A stretch of 64,000 nt of DNA from Adenophora triphylla var. japonica (lineage: Eukaryota; Streptophyta; Magnoliopsida; Asterales; Campanulaceae): assembly GCA_022495995.1 (NCBI GenBank), contig JAFEMH010000927.1, forward strand, positions 124,001 through 188,000. Direction: 5' to 3'. Of this stretch, positions 38,881-50,030 are shown piece after piece. How positions within the stretch are numbered: the stretch's first letter is position 1; the number at the start of each line of letters is the position of its first letter. The notes below the pieces were generated by a model, which did not search any database, was not told the origin of the DNA, and worked only from the letters and a program-made list of their open reading frames with translations. The position numbers and the translations under genes are program-made.

Positions 38881-40685
38881 ATGCCGGTAAGGATGTTTGG
38901 ATTATGGACAAGTGGATGCTCTAGGCATATGATCGGACATGCCGATCTCCTCACCGATCCGGAAGAAGCATCTCGGTCCTCCAGCTTGTCTTTGGTGACA
39001 ACGCAAAGGGTAAAATTATCGGTCGTGGATCCATCAAAAGAGGTACAGCTTGTTGTACGTAAGGTATCTTTGGTGGATGGTCTCGAAACATAACCTTCTC
39101 TCCATATCACAATTCTGTGATAAAGGTATGCATTGTGTTTTCAATTCTTCCAATTGCTATGTGAAAGACATTGCTACAGGTGAAACACTTCTCACTGGAT
39201 ATAGAAAAGGTAACGTATATGCTATTGATTTAAACAATGTTTCGAATGTTACTAATGTTTGTTTTGTCGCTAAGAACATCAGTGAGAACTCCTGGCTATG
39301 GCATAAGAGATTTAGTCACTTGAATTTCAAATACCTATCCAAGCTGGCTAATCAAAATCTAGTTGCCGGCTTACCTCAAGTATCTGCTAATCATGATAGG
39401 AAATGCAGAGCCTGCCAATTAGGAAAACAGCACAAAGAATCATTTCACAGCAAGCCCTGCATGTCCACTTCTAGATGCCTCCAGTTGCTATATATGGATC
39501 TGTTTGGCCCCACAACTACTGCCAGTTTAGGGGGCAGCAGATATGCTTTGGTTGTTGTAGACGACTTTTCAAGATATACATGGATAGAGACTTTTGCTTC
39601 AAAGGATGATACATATGAAGTTGCTACCAGATTATTCCGTCTACTACAAACCCAAAAGGAATGTGACATCATCAGTATGAGATCAGATAATGGAACAGAG
39701 TTAAAAAATCTTGGAATTGCTCAGTACTGTAATGATCATGGAATAGATCACAATTTCTCAGCTGCTGGTACACCGCAACAAAATGGTGTAGTTGAGAGAA
39801 AGAACAGGACATTGATCGAAGCTGGAAAAACAATGATATCCGAAGCTAGGCTTCCCAAGTATTTTTGGGCCGAAGCTATCCATACAAAGATGCTTCACCT
39901 GTAATAGATCTTTGGTCAACAAATTTCACAACAAGACCCCTTATGAGCTATGGCGTGGCAGAATTCCCAATATTGGTTTCTTCAAGATCTTCGGATGCAA
40001 ATGCTATGTACTTTACAACGGTAAAGAGCGCCGAGGTAAATTTGATGAAAAAGCTGATGAAGGTATCTTTGTGGGATACTCCAAGCACAGTAAGGCATTT
40101 AGAGTTTTTAATAAACGGTTATTGAATATTGTTGAATCTGTTCATGTTACTTTTGATGAATTTGATTTGCTAGAGTCTGATAAGGCTCCAAATAGTACTG
40201 ATAACTCTGGTGTGTTTGAGACAGGTGAATCAAGTAATCAAAACTCAAGTCAATCCACCAGTTCTAATGCAAATCAATCTCCAGCTCAGCCTTCAGCCTC
40301 AAGTGGTGTAACTTATAGAAACTTAGTTGATGACTCTTTCTTTCCCCAATCGGTTAGGCAATCCAATAGGCAACCTCAGCTAACCGATACTTTACCAACT
40401 AGTCCTTATACTATCTTTCCTAACTCACCACCTGAAGCTGAACCAATTCCTAACAATTTACCGTTTCCTTCCCCACTTACCGATCACCAGTCACCATCAC
40501 CCTCACCTAACCGATCTCCTCAACCGGTCACATCTCCCTTTATCGGTCCTACTCCTCCATTAGAAACCTTAAGGCAAGAACCTGTTAGGCAAGACCTCCC
40601 TAGGGAAGTGAGATCAGTTAGAGATCATCCATTAGAAAATGTGATAGGTGATGTCTTTGGTCCCAGAATGACTAGAGGCCGCTAA
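38881..40685 (+). pseudogene. Copia C protease, GAG-pre-integrase and integrase, frameshifted
   Basis: The protease site near 38900-38930 (WIMD... SGCSRHM) is split by a one-base frameshift. 39050-39904 holds WLWHKRFSHLN (pre-integrase), CRACQLGKQH (zinc), LYMDLFGPTT, SMRSDNGTEL and GVVERKNRTL, so the integrase D-D-E residues are present. A frameshift near 39885 leads into 39912-40685 with the integrase C-terminus (FGCKCYVLYNG, GIFVGYSKHSKAFRVFN) and a long Pro/Ser/Asn linker before RT. The catalytic stretch 39100-40300 has essentially no ACCGGT words, while the linker after 40500 has them. Confidence 0.85.
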
Positions 40686-40737
40686 GAAATTTAGAGGATC
40701 AACATGGATTATTTTCCTCTCGCTATGGTCTCAAATA

Positions 40738-42267
40738 TTGAACCAAAGAAGACTCGAAGAAGCACTAGATGACCCCAGCTGGGTAGAAGCTATGCAAGAA
40801 GAGCTTAACCAGTTTGATAGATGTAAAGTTTGGGAATTAGTGCCTAGACCCTGTGATCAAACAGTGATTGGAACGAAATGGGTTTATAGAAATAAATTGG
40901 ATGAATCTGGAAAAATAATTAGGAACAAGGCTAGACTAGTAGCGAAAGGATATAGGCAGGAAGAAGGCATAGACTATGATGAGACTTTTGCTCCCGTAGC
41001 TAGATTAGAAGCCATTAGGTTATTTCTTGCCTATGCAGCCTACAAAGAGTTTAAGCTATATCAAATGGATGTGAAAAGTACCTTTCTCAATGGTGAACTT
41101 CAAGAGCTTGTATATGTTGATCAACCACCAGGATTTGAAGACTCTAAGAAGCCTAATCACGCCTACAAATTGAATAAAGCTCTGTACGGCCTCAAGCAAG
41201 CACCTCGAGCATGGTATGAAACTCTCTCCAAATTCCTACTTAGTGAGAAGTTTGAACGAGGTAAAATCGACACCACCTTATTTATTGCTAAGCATAATGG
41301 TCATTCATTGTTAGTTTAAATATATGTTGATGACATTATTTTTGGATCTACTAACGAAAAATTATGCAAGAGATTTGAGAAACTTATGCAGAGCAAATTT
41401 GAGATGAGCATGATGGGTGAGCTTACATTTTTCCTTGGACTTCAAGTCAAGCAAACCCAAGAAGGTATTTTTATCAATCAAGCCAAATACACTAATGATC
41501 TAATCAAGAAATTTGGTCTTGACTCTGCTCATCCTCAAAGCACTCCAATGGCCACCAATGTACACCTTGACAAAGATGAGTCCGGTAAGAAAGTAGATAT
41601 GACACTCTACCGAGGTATGATAGGATCTCTACTTTACTTAATCGCTAGTAGGCCAGATATCATGTTTGCCGTATGTGTATGTGCTATATTTCAAGCTGAC
41701 CCTAGAGAATCTCATTTGCAAGCTGTTAAAAGAATTATTAGATATCTTGTGGGAACTGCTAACTTAGGTTTGTGGTATCCAAAAGACTCTTCATTTACAC
41801 TTATTGGTTATTCAGATGCTGATTTCGCAGCTTGTAGGGTCACCAGGAAGAGTACTAGTGGAACTTGTCAATTTCTAGGTAACCGATTGGTTTCCTGGTC
41901 GTGCAAGAAACAAGCATCAATTTCCACTTCTACGACTGAAGCTGAGTACATAGCTGCTGGGAGTTGCTGTTCTCAAATCCTATGGATGAAGCAACAACTA
42001 GTAGACTATGAAATCCCTCAAGAAGTATGTCCTATCTATTGTGATAAAACCTCAGCTATTTCAGTCTCCAACAATCCTGTGATGCATTCAAAGACCAAGC
42101 ACATAGACATCAAATATCACTTCCTCAAGGACCATGTTGAAAAGGGTAACATTGTTCTTTTAAAAGTCCTTACTGACTATCAATTAGCTGATATCTTAAC
42201 AAAACCATTGGACATTAAAAGATTTGAATTCCTTAGAGGAGAACTAGGCATGATTGATATTCGATAA
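40738..42267 (+). pseudogene. Copia C reverse transcriptase-RNase H, single stop
   Basis: Copies element RNA into cDNA. One frame runs from [20 protein letters not shown] through [27 protein letters not shown] and [13 protein letters not shown] to the catalytic IYVDDIIFGS (41321-41350), then RNase H (GYSDADFAACRVTRKSTSG, STSTTEAEYIAA, TKHIDIKYHF) to the stop at 42265-42267. The only interruption in this frame is TAA at 41317-41319, just before the YVDD box. Sequence and order match the SIRE/Maximus lineage. Upstream frameshifts also disable the polyprotein. Confidence 0.93.
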
Positions 42268-43181
42268 ATATTATGTGCTAACTTTGCTATCTGTGTAAGC
42301 TATCAACAAGATCAAGGTGATTTCTCTCGTTTACCGATGCGTTACAAGTGCTCGTTTACCGGTATCCCTTACCGGTAAAGCAAGACTCCTTTACCGGTCC
42401 TCTTACCGACATACTTGATCGGTAAATGGCGTCGCTAACCGGTGGTCACCAACCGGTGAAAGATCTCTTACCGGTCAATACCTGACCGGTCAGCTACCTT
42501 GCTGATCATCCTCTTACCGATGAACTGCGGCCGGATCGAAATTTGCAATCCGTATTTAACCGGCTCGTTTGTCATCATTGCCCAATATGTCACATCAATC
42601 TCTTCGTCGCTGCAGTCTGACCTTCCGTACCTATCTCTTACCTGTTCCCCATGCCCCCATACAAAAGAAGTAGATCAATTTTAAATAATTGATCAAAAAG
42701 GTAATCTCTGTATCATTCCTATTTATCAAAAAGGTTATCTTTTTGTCCTTATTATATTTTGATATAACTGCTGCACACACGTTCATATTTTCATGTCATC
42801 TTTAATTTCGTGAAACAAAACTGTCAATTAATATGCACGACAACAGTTAAAAACGTTTAAGCTTCTTTTGTTTTAACCAACACATCTCTTCATCTTCCCG
42901 CTCTTTTGTCCCCTATAAAAGGATTTCAAAATCTCATTTAAAGTTTCTGGATTCTCTCTCTAAAGAACTAAGGCAACCGGCAAACTTCTCTCATACTTCA
43001 TCTTCTCCATCTGTTTCTCTCTTCATTCAAGATCTCTGGTATGTCTTTTGGATTTTAAAGTCTGAATGTACGAGGACTCCCAGTTTTCTTATAATCCTAA
43101 AAATCATTTAAACATTCAAAATTATTTGAAAAGATCTTCTTGATTCTAACTTATATTGTTTGATTGATTTTTGATTCACAG
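42268..43181 (+). promoter_or_regulatory. Copia C intergenic region: ACCGGT cluster, TATA box, leader intron
   Basis: Seven exact ACCGGT at 42358, 42371, 42393, 42438, 42452, 42470 and 42485, plus ACCGAT/ACCGAC variants. TATAAAAGG lies at 42914-42922. A leader intron of 143 bp fits 43039-43181: donor CTG|GTATGT, acceptor TTCACAG directly before ATG 43182. Together these suggest a separate transcription unit for the third gene. Confidence 0.65.
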
Positions 43182-46100
43182 ATGGCTCCTAAGAAAGACA
43201 TTTATGGAGGTTACATTCTCCCCAGCTTCTTCGACTCCGATGAAGGCCGTGCCATTGAAGCCCTGTTCATTGCTGCCGGAGTTATTCCATTCGTGATGCC
43301 TGAAGGGAATGAAGATATTTACTATGAGATGGTCAATGAGTTGTTCGATAATGGTGTGGTGGATGAGAATGAGAATATAATTTCAACTGCTGCTAGTGTT
43401 CCCGTTACATTTAGCCCAGCCACCATTGCTGCTGCCTTCCCCAATCTCTCTTCTACCGGTCCATCTTGTGTCTCCATGAAGGATATGATTGCTGCCTGGG
43501 CAAAGGTTCGTGGATCTGATCCCTTCGTTACCGGTGAAGCAAACAAGAAGGCTGGTTTTGATGCTGTTTATTACGCTGTTGCTGATATTGTGGACCGATG
43601 TTTCATTTGCCGGTCAGGCTCTCATCATTGTATCACCATGATACAATGGGAAGCCATAGCTGCTATCATCATTGGTGGAGAATTCAACTGGTGTGCCTTC
43701 CTTTACCGTATTGTCTTAATTGCCTTCAAGAAATATCAAAAGGAGAAACCATCTTCCAAGCCCAATAAAGCCAAACCCTGTCACTATATGATGATTAGCC
43801 GTGCCCTCAGATCTATCCCAGCTGTTCTTCAAGCCTCTGAGAATCAACCCAAATATCCTCAATCCTTCTGCAATGCCTTTGACAAATTTGATATGGTTAG
43901 AGCAATCAAAGAATCAACCGGTAAGCCAACCGGTAAACCATCTGAACCCTCTACCGGTAAATCAACCGGTAAGTCTGCTGAACTTGATACTGCAAGCCGC
44001 CGGTAAACCAACCGGCAAACCAGTCCAAAAGAAGAAGAAACTCTCAAGCCGACCAAAGGTAATCCAACATACCGGTGCCCCTCCTGCTCCTAAACCTTCT
44101 TTGCCAGTAAGAGAAAGCTACTTGATTCTGATGATGATGATGATAAGCCTATCTCTAACATTCTTTCCCCTAACCGAAAACAAAAAGCTACAAATGTAAA
44201 ATCAGCCTCCTCCCCTTCCAAAAAATCCAAACCTATCCCAAAATCTTCCCAACAAATAGCCAAGGAAAATGCTGAGAGAAGAAGGAGAATTGAAACAGAC
44301 TTGGGAACCTTCATACCTTTTATTCCAAAAAGACTTTTTGATCACAACTTCCTTATCGACAAAATCCCATTTACCGGTCAATCATCAACCCGACCGGTAA
44401 GCCACTGCCAACCGATCAGAAACCCAACCTTTCACATTTACCATTACAATCCCTGGTTGGTCAATCCTACCTTTGAACCATCTCCCACTTGGGTATATCC
44501 TATTGAGCACTTACCTCCTTTCCTTAGAAGGCTTCTGCAATTCCATGAGACCCACAAAACTCGGTCCCGCCGGTGACATATCTGACTACGTGGACTTTGA
44601 CAACATCCATGAAGATAAAGGTCTCTATTATACCAAGCCATGTTTGTTGAGTGACTATGATATCTCATTGTCCAGAGAGAGTCTTCTCAAAATTTACAAT
44701 CGGTATTTCGATTTATTGCCTCCAATGTGGAATGCCATCTACTTGGCTCAAGATAGGCTCCGGCAAGACATGATGATTCAGGCAGTGTGGATTGATTTTG
44801 CCATTCTCTACAATGCTCAGGAAACCCTTAAGGAATCTGATCCCTATCAGCTTGGGAGATTTGAGCTACCTGGAGATGATCTACCTTCTTTTGATCCTGA
44901 AGTTGTCAACTTAGGCCCACGAAGATGGCAATTCGTAAAGAATGTGATGGATGTGGTGCAGAATCTGGTTGACTTGAACAGAGACTTCCAGAGTATGGGT
45001 GATATTTCTCTCTCTGCCTTCCTCAACTCTATTCACCAAACAAAAACAAATGGGCTACTATTCCTGATGAAGAAATAGAAGAAATGTTCAAGGACATTAG
45101 TGGCTCAGATGATCAAGCCATGATTGATAGAGCAGAGCAGTCTGTCACAAGTTCTAGCTCATCAACCGATTCAAGTGAGTCAGATGCCGATGACCAAGGT
45201 GCTGCTGTGATTGATCGGTCCAAGAAGATAAGTGCTGATTTTACCACTCCCTTACCAATGCAACATGTGGGAGGAGGTAGTACTGAGACATCTCCAGTTA
45301 CCGTTCTTGCTGCAGGAGGAGGAGAAAATCTTAGCTCAAGTCCTTTACCGGTTATTCAACTGATACCTCTTACCGGTGAGATTCTCCAACCGGTTAGAGA
45401 AGATTTACCGGCTACTGACCCCTTTACCGATGCTACTCCTTTACCGGTTAGCAAGCCCCTTACCGATGCATCTGCTGAACCGGTTAAGGCAAGTAATATT
45501 GATGATATCCTTCTCCAGCAAGCCTTGACAGCTAGCTTATTTACTGAGCAAACTGAAAAGCTCAAGGAAAGTCAAAGGGCAACCATTGAGGAGTTAGCTA
45601 CTCAGAAAGCCATTCAAGCATCTCTTCTACCGGTTAGTCAATCGGCAAGCCAAGCTATTCCTTCATCCTCTTCTAGAGCCAATTCACCGGTTCAGGAGGA
45701 GGATATTGACCCAATTTTTTATGAAGACTCCCTTTCTGATTTCTATGAAGAAGAAGAAGACGTTGATTTTGATGAAAATGACCCAGCAATTCCTCCAGTC
45801 TATGATGATCCTGGTATGCGTCAGAAGGATTTGATGTCCACTTTGAATTTCTATTCCTCCAAAGCTTCTATTCCTCGATCTGCCGATGGAATACCTTTAT
45901 TCAATGTTCATGAGAAAATCCTCAGCAGTGCAGTAACTCAGCCTACTCCAATGCCTCCATCTATTGCTGATCAGTTTCAGAGGCAAAGGAGAGAAGATAG
46001 AATGGCCACCTTCATTGATGTTGTGGAAAGTATGAAGGTCGGTGCTGCTCCTGAAGATACTCCTCCTAGATATACCAAAACTCATGGGCCTAGTGAGACA

Positions 46101-47122
46101 AGTCACCGGTATCAGAAGATAAAGGTTTTGAAACTTAAGAAGCGCCCAAATCCTCCAAAGGCAAAGAAATCATGCCTGGAAAGGTTGAGCAACAATTGGT
46201 TACCGATTTCCCTTCTTCAAAACAAAACAAGAAATACCCAACATCTCTTCAGCAACACAACCGGTATATCAGAATTCAAGGCCAGTATGCAACTTTTATC
46301 CCCAGACCGGTTGAGAGCACTCTTTCAACTGATAACCTCTTTATCCGGTATCTCTCCATCAATGGTCGTATAACTCAAGTTTTGAAAATGAGGATTCTCA
46401 GTTGGTCGTTTGAGGTGACCAAAATGGTTGGGCTTATGCCAAATGTTTCTAGGCGTTCAATCTTAAGAAATGGCCAGGCTCAACCTTTGAGCAACATTAG
46501 AGAAGCTTCCTTACTTCTGCTAGCTCTGAGAGTAATTCCTGCTCTAAGACATCGGCAAGCCATCCTACCGTTAGTCTCTACTGCAGCTGAGCTCTTGGAA
46601 CTATCTTTTGCTGAGATCATGAGTTTAGAACCCTTTCAGCCTATTGCACCTGCTACTCATGATTCTCCCATGGAGTTATTGGATAAGGAGATTGAGATCT
46701 CTCCTACCGGTGAAGTGTCTCGGACCGATCAGACTCCAGCAACCTCACTTACCGATCCATCTTCCCCTCTTACCGACAGACAAGGTGCCGATCCATTGCC
46801 TTCAGTTACCGATGCTCCCTTACCGGCCAGCCAACCGATCTCTCAAACTGCTCCTTTGCCGACCCCTCCTACCGATGATTTGAATAGGCCACTCCTTGCT
46901 CAAGATTTGATAGATCTTCATAGAGCCTTGCTTGATGGCTTTGTTGAAGTTAATGCTGAGTTGGCTCATTCTTTTATTAAGTCCAATCAGGAGGAGGATG
47001 AAAGACGATTTGATTTGTTGAAAACTGGTATTGCTTTGTCTCTTGGCAATTTCATGTCTGATATAAATGCTAGAGACAACGTCATCAAAGATCTTCAGTT
47101 ACAACTTGATGAGGTTCAGTAA
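43182..47122 (+). pseudogene. Copia C third gene (post-pol 'envelope-like' extra ORF), broken
   Basis: Function unknown. The start MAPKKDIYGGYILPSFFDSD follows the proposed leader intron. Open pieces: 43182-44006, 43801-44199 (other frame), 44473-45078, 45084-46373 and 46172-47122. The N-terminal part has compact hydrophobic helices (AIAAIIIGGEFNWCAFLYRI) that could be a folded domain like that in other SIRE-lineage extra ORFs. Then come TGKP-type repeats encoded over ACCGGTAA, an acidic Ser-rich section, Pro/Leu/Thr linkers and a C-terminal coiled coil reaching about 47400 out of frame. I see no signal peptide or clear membrane anchor, so 'envelope' is only a historical label. ACCGGT is read in different frames (Thr-Gly, Pro-Val). 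Confidence 0.7.
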
Positions 47123-47798
47123 ACCAACAAAATCCTTTGTGAGCAACAAATTTCTGGCAAAGCTATTCTGGACCGATCCATTGAAGAAATCAAACGGTCA
47201 GCCGAAGCTCTTAGCAGTTGTCAAGAGAAGAACCGTGAGCTTGAGATGGAGTTAGCCAAAGTAAAAGCGAAAAATGAAGTGCTTTTGGTAGTTAGAGAAG
47301 AAAGGAAGAAAAGGAAAAGGGATGAGAAAGAGAAGAAGAAAGCAAAGAAATCATCCAACAAGTCCAAGCCCTCAGACCCTCCTTCAGATGCTGCTGCTCC
47401 TTAGCCGATCAAGATTCAAGTCTCTTACCGGTGCAGCTCTGAGAATGTAACCGATGATGTTTTGTCTTTCTTTCCTCATTCACCGGTCTGCAACATAATG
47501 AGAATCTCTTATCCTTAAACTTTGTGTTTTGATTGAATTTCCTTTGCTTTTAACTATTTTGAATGTTCCAAATGCTACTAACAGTCTCATTTTGCAGGTC
47601 TCATTCAAAATCTTTTCTTAGTTTTATTTTAAAGTCTCCTTTAAGCTTTAACTTTGGTTGTAAGCTTACTTAGGTAGCATCAAGTTGTCATTTGACTTAG
47701 GGAATGATATACCTAATAGATAAATTTCTTATCATTCTTTCACTGAGTCAAAAAGATGCTAGCCTAGGGTGATTGGACTTAAGCAATTAGGAGGAGAT
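47123..47798 (+). other. Copia C 3' untranslated region and polypurine tract
   Basis: A Lys/Glu coiled-coil remnant can be read to about 47400. After that no coding. The polypurine tract AGGAGGAGA at 47789-47797 abuts the 3' LTR. Confidence 0.75.
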
Positions 47799-49182
47799 TG
47801 TTAGTCAAATATATGTTTAGATTTAGAATTGCTTAATCCCAATCATAACAAGCATTAATGAGGACCCCTAATTTAATTAGATCAAATAGAATTTTTCTAT
47901 GTACCATAGGCTCCCTTAGTGCTAGTGCCCAGTGTTTTTGTTATGTATTTTCTCAAGATTTGAAGATTTGAAGACCTGAGAATTTCCTTCTGCAATGTGA
48001 GTTACTCCTTGGAAGCTGCCTTACCGATGGAGTTGTCTCACCGGTCAACCTGTCTTACCGGTTGAGTTACAGGATCAACCTCTGTTACCGGTTATGTCAT
48101 CTTACCGGTTGAGGCTTACTCTTCAAGCTTCCCTGTTAGCAGCTAGCTGATGCATTAATTGCACCCAACTACCCAGCCATCAACTTTAGCTAAAGTTGGT
48201 AAAGCAAGCATGCTGACAAGACAACTCTGCAACAAATCAGTACCTTCTTTGAGAATGTCAAGTCACCAGTACTCACAGCGCCCCAACTATCTCTGGAAAT
48301 CCTCTCTATCCAATCTCAGGCATTTAATGCAAGGATCTTCCCATTTAATGCCTGCCAGTTCAAGTAATCATTACAACCTCTTCAAAGACAACGGCTCCTT
48401 TTCAAGTTCACTATAAATAGTTTCATCAGAGCATTGAAGAAATGTGGTGCATTTATGATTCTTGAGAGTGAGTTGCTTTGAACTACCAACCTGCACATTC
48501 TCTAGTTCAAAGCATTCAAAGCAAGTCCCTTCATTTACTAGACATCTCTGTTAGGACTTATTCACTGGCACCTCAATCAATTCTGTAGTGTTCCTCCATT
48601 AGACTACTTATGGAACACATTGATTGACTCACACACAACACCCTAGAGAAATCAGCTCAGCTTGTGAGCACATCTCTAGAAAATACCAGGTCTTTATTGT
48701 AGCACGACCCGTTAGTGGTCACCTCTAGTTTAGCAGCCTTTCAATCATTGGCTTGCAACTTGTAATAGGTAGAATCCATTAATATAGTAGTGCACTTTCA
48801 CAAATCCAAGTTCTGACCAAACTTGGTAGAGGACGTAGCAGTTATTTAACACTGTGAACCTCTTCAAACAATGTGTCATTTATTGCTTTGTTTGTTTTCT
48901 GTTGTGTAGTTGTAATCGGTTGATAATCTCTCAACTGGTCACAACCTATTGATTCAACTTACTGCTCATTTTGTTTGTCTTACTTGGAAACAACCTTTGT
49001 CTTGACTTGCATGATGTATTGATTTACCGGTTTGCTTTTCCTTTAACTGAAAACTTTATTTCCGCTGTGCAAAATCATTCACCGGTAAGCTAGAGTTTTT
49101 CAAAACCAGTTTTAGCAAAAAGTTTTTAACATGCTATTCACCCCCCCCCTCTAGCCTGATTCCTACCATTTGGGACCTAACA
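47799..49182 (+). repeat. 3' LTR of Copia C
   Basis: Starts TGTTAGTCAAAT and ends CCTAACA at 49182. About 20 substitutions against the 5' LTR, mostly transitions. One ACCGG site of the U3 cluster has become ACAGG. Confidence 0.97.
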
Positions 49183-49187
49183 GATTC
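49183..49187. other. Target site duplication of Copia C, right
   Basis: GATTC, matching 34592-34596. Confidence 0.95.
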
Positions 49188-49275
49188 GCCTATCTATACT
49201 CCGAACCTGTGGGTAAATATGTTAGAAAACAAAGGCTTACCTGTCCGGTCCTTTGAGTCCTGTTGGTTTTGTGAC

Positions 49276-49617
49276 GATTCGTCTGTCTGGGCTTCGAATC
49301 GGGCTTTTTGTTGGGGATGGCGATTCACCGGTTTGGACGTTGAATCAGGCTTTTGTTTTGACGATTCACCTGTCTGGGCATTGAATCGGGCTTTTGATTT
49401 TGACGATTCACCTGTCTGGGTGTTGAATCGGGCTTTTGATTTGACGATTCACTTGTCTGGGCTGTCTGGGCGTTGAATCGGGCTTTTGATTTTGACGATT
49501 CACCTGTCTGGGCTCTGAATCGGGCTTTTGATTTTGACGATTCACATGTCTGGGATCTGAATCGTGCTTTTGATTTTGACGATTCACCTGTCTGGGCTCT
49601 GAATCGTGTGGGGTGAC
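49276..49617. repeat. 42-bp tandem repeat, eight copies, in Gypsy E
   Basis: Starts of GATTCACCTGTCTGGGC units at 49276, 49322, 49363, 49405, 49446, 49497, 49539 and 49581, mostly 41-42 apart. The period is near a multiple of three, so both strands stay open over long runs (plus strand DSPVWALNRAFDFD; minus strand SSKSKARFRAQTGE). I regard neither as a proven protein. Copia C inserted into a GATTC immediately left of the array. Confidence 0.9.
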
Positions 49618-49620
49618 TAG

Positions 49621-50030
49621 ATCTCTGGATCAATCATTTTCGGGCGACTGGTGCCGTATTGGGCGATTGTACGGGTGTCACGTTCGACTTGTTCCTTGAC
49701 TTGCGGTCCCAATTTTTCCATGTTTCCTTGCTAGTGTATCACTTTCAAGGGTAAATGTGTCAAAATTTTGAATTTTGGCATTGCGTAGACGTTTATTGTC
49801 TAGGATAATTTCATACATTTCCAGAGGGGTTATCTCGCGTGGTATGGTTTGTATCGTGCGAGACAATGACTGTCAAGGCAATATAACAGCAGCTGTTGTT
49901 TATTTTAAAACACCCATTTTCAAATTTTCTCTCCAAGCTTAAGCCAAGGCGTTTTTCCCTGGGATTTTTGGTGCTTTGCTTGTCGATTTCTTCTTTCATC
50001 AACATTTAATCCCTTCTTCTTCCATCATCA
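49621..50030 (+). promoter_or_regulatory. Upstream region of the PMD gene of Gypsy E
   Basis: Contains TATCTCGCGTGG (49831) and TATCGTGCGAGACA (49852), then a TATA-like ATATAAC at 49881, then the ATG at 50031. These words also occur in the left LTR of E and before its second extra gene. Confidence 0.5.

Larger units (their letters stand above)
34597..49182 (+). mobile_element. Copia C: complete 14.6-kb SIRE-like element
   Basis: It has paired LTRs (1,382 and 1,384 bp), PBS, gag, protease, integrase, RT-RNase H, a separate third gene region of about 4 kb, a polypurine tract, and a perfect GATTC target duplication. By my reading the LTRs differ at about 20 positions plus a C-run length change (near 98.5% identity), so the insertion is recent. 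Coding is nevertheless broken by several frameshifts and stops. The palindrome ACCGGT is strongly over-represented outside the pol catalytic core. Confidence 0.96.

Noticed and set aside
43182..47122. Envelope glycoprotein of an endogenous virus
   Set aside because: The SIRE post-pol ORF is often labelled envelope-like, but I see no signal peptide, cleavage site or membrane anchor here, and the piece is a Copia extra ORF.
49325..49633. Minus-strand basic repeat ORF as a possible nuclear protein
   Set aside because: Both strands are open because the unit is 42 bp. There is no sign of selection and the sequence lies in element spacer, so it is kept only as a repeat.
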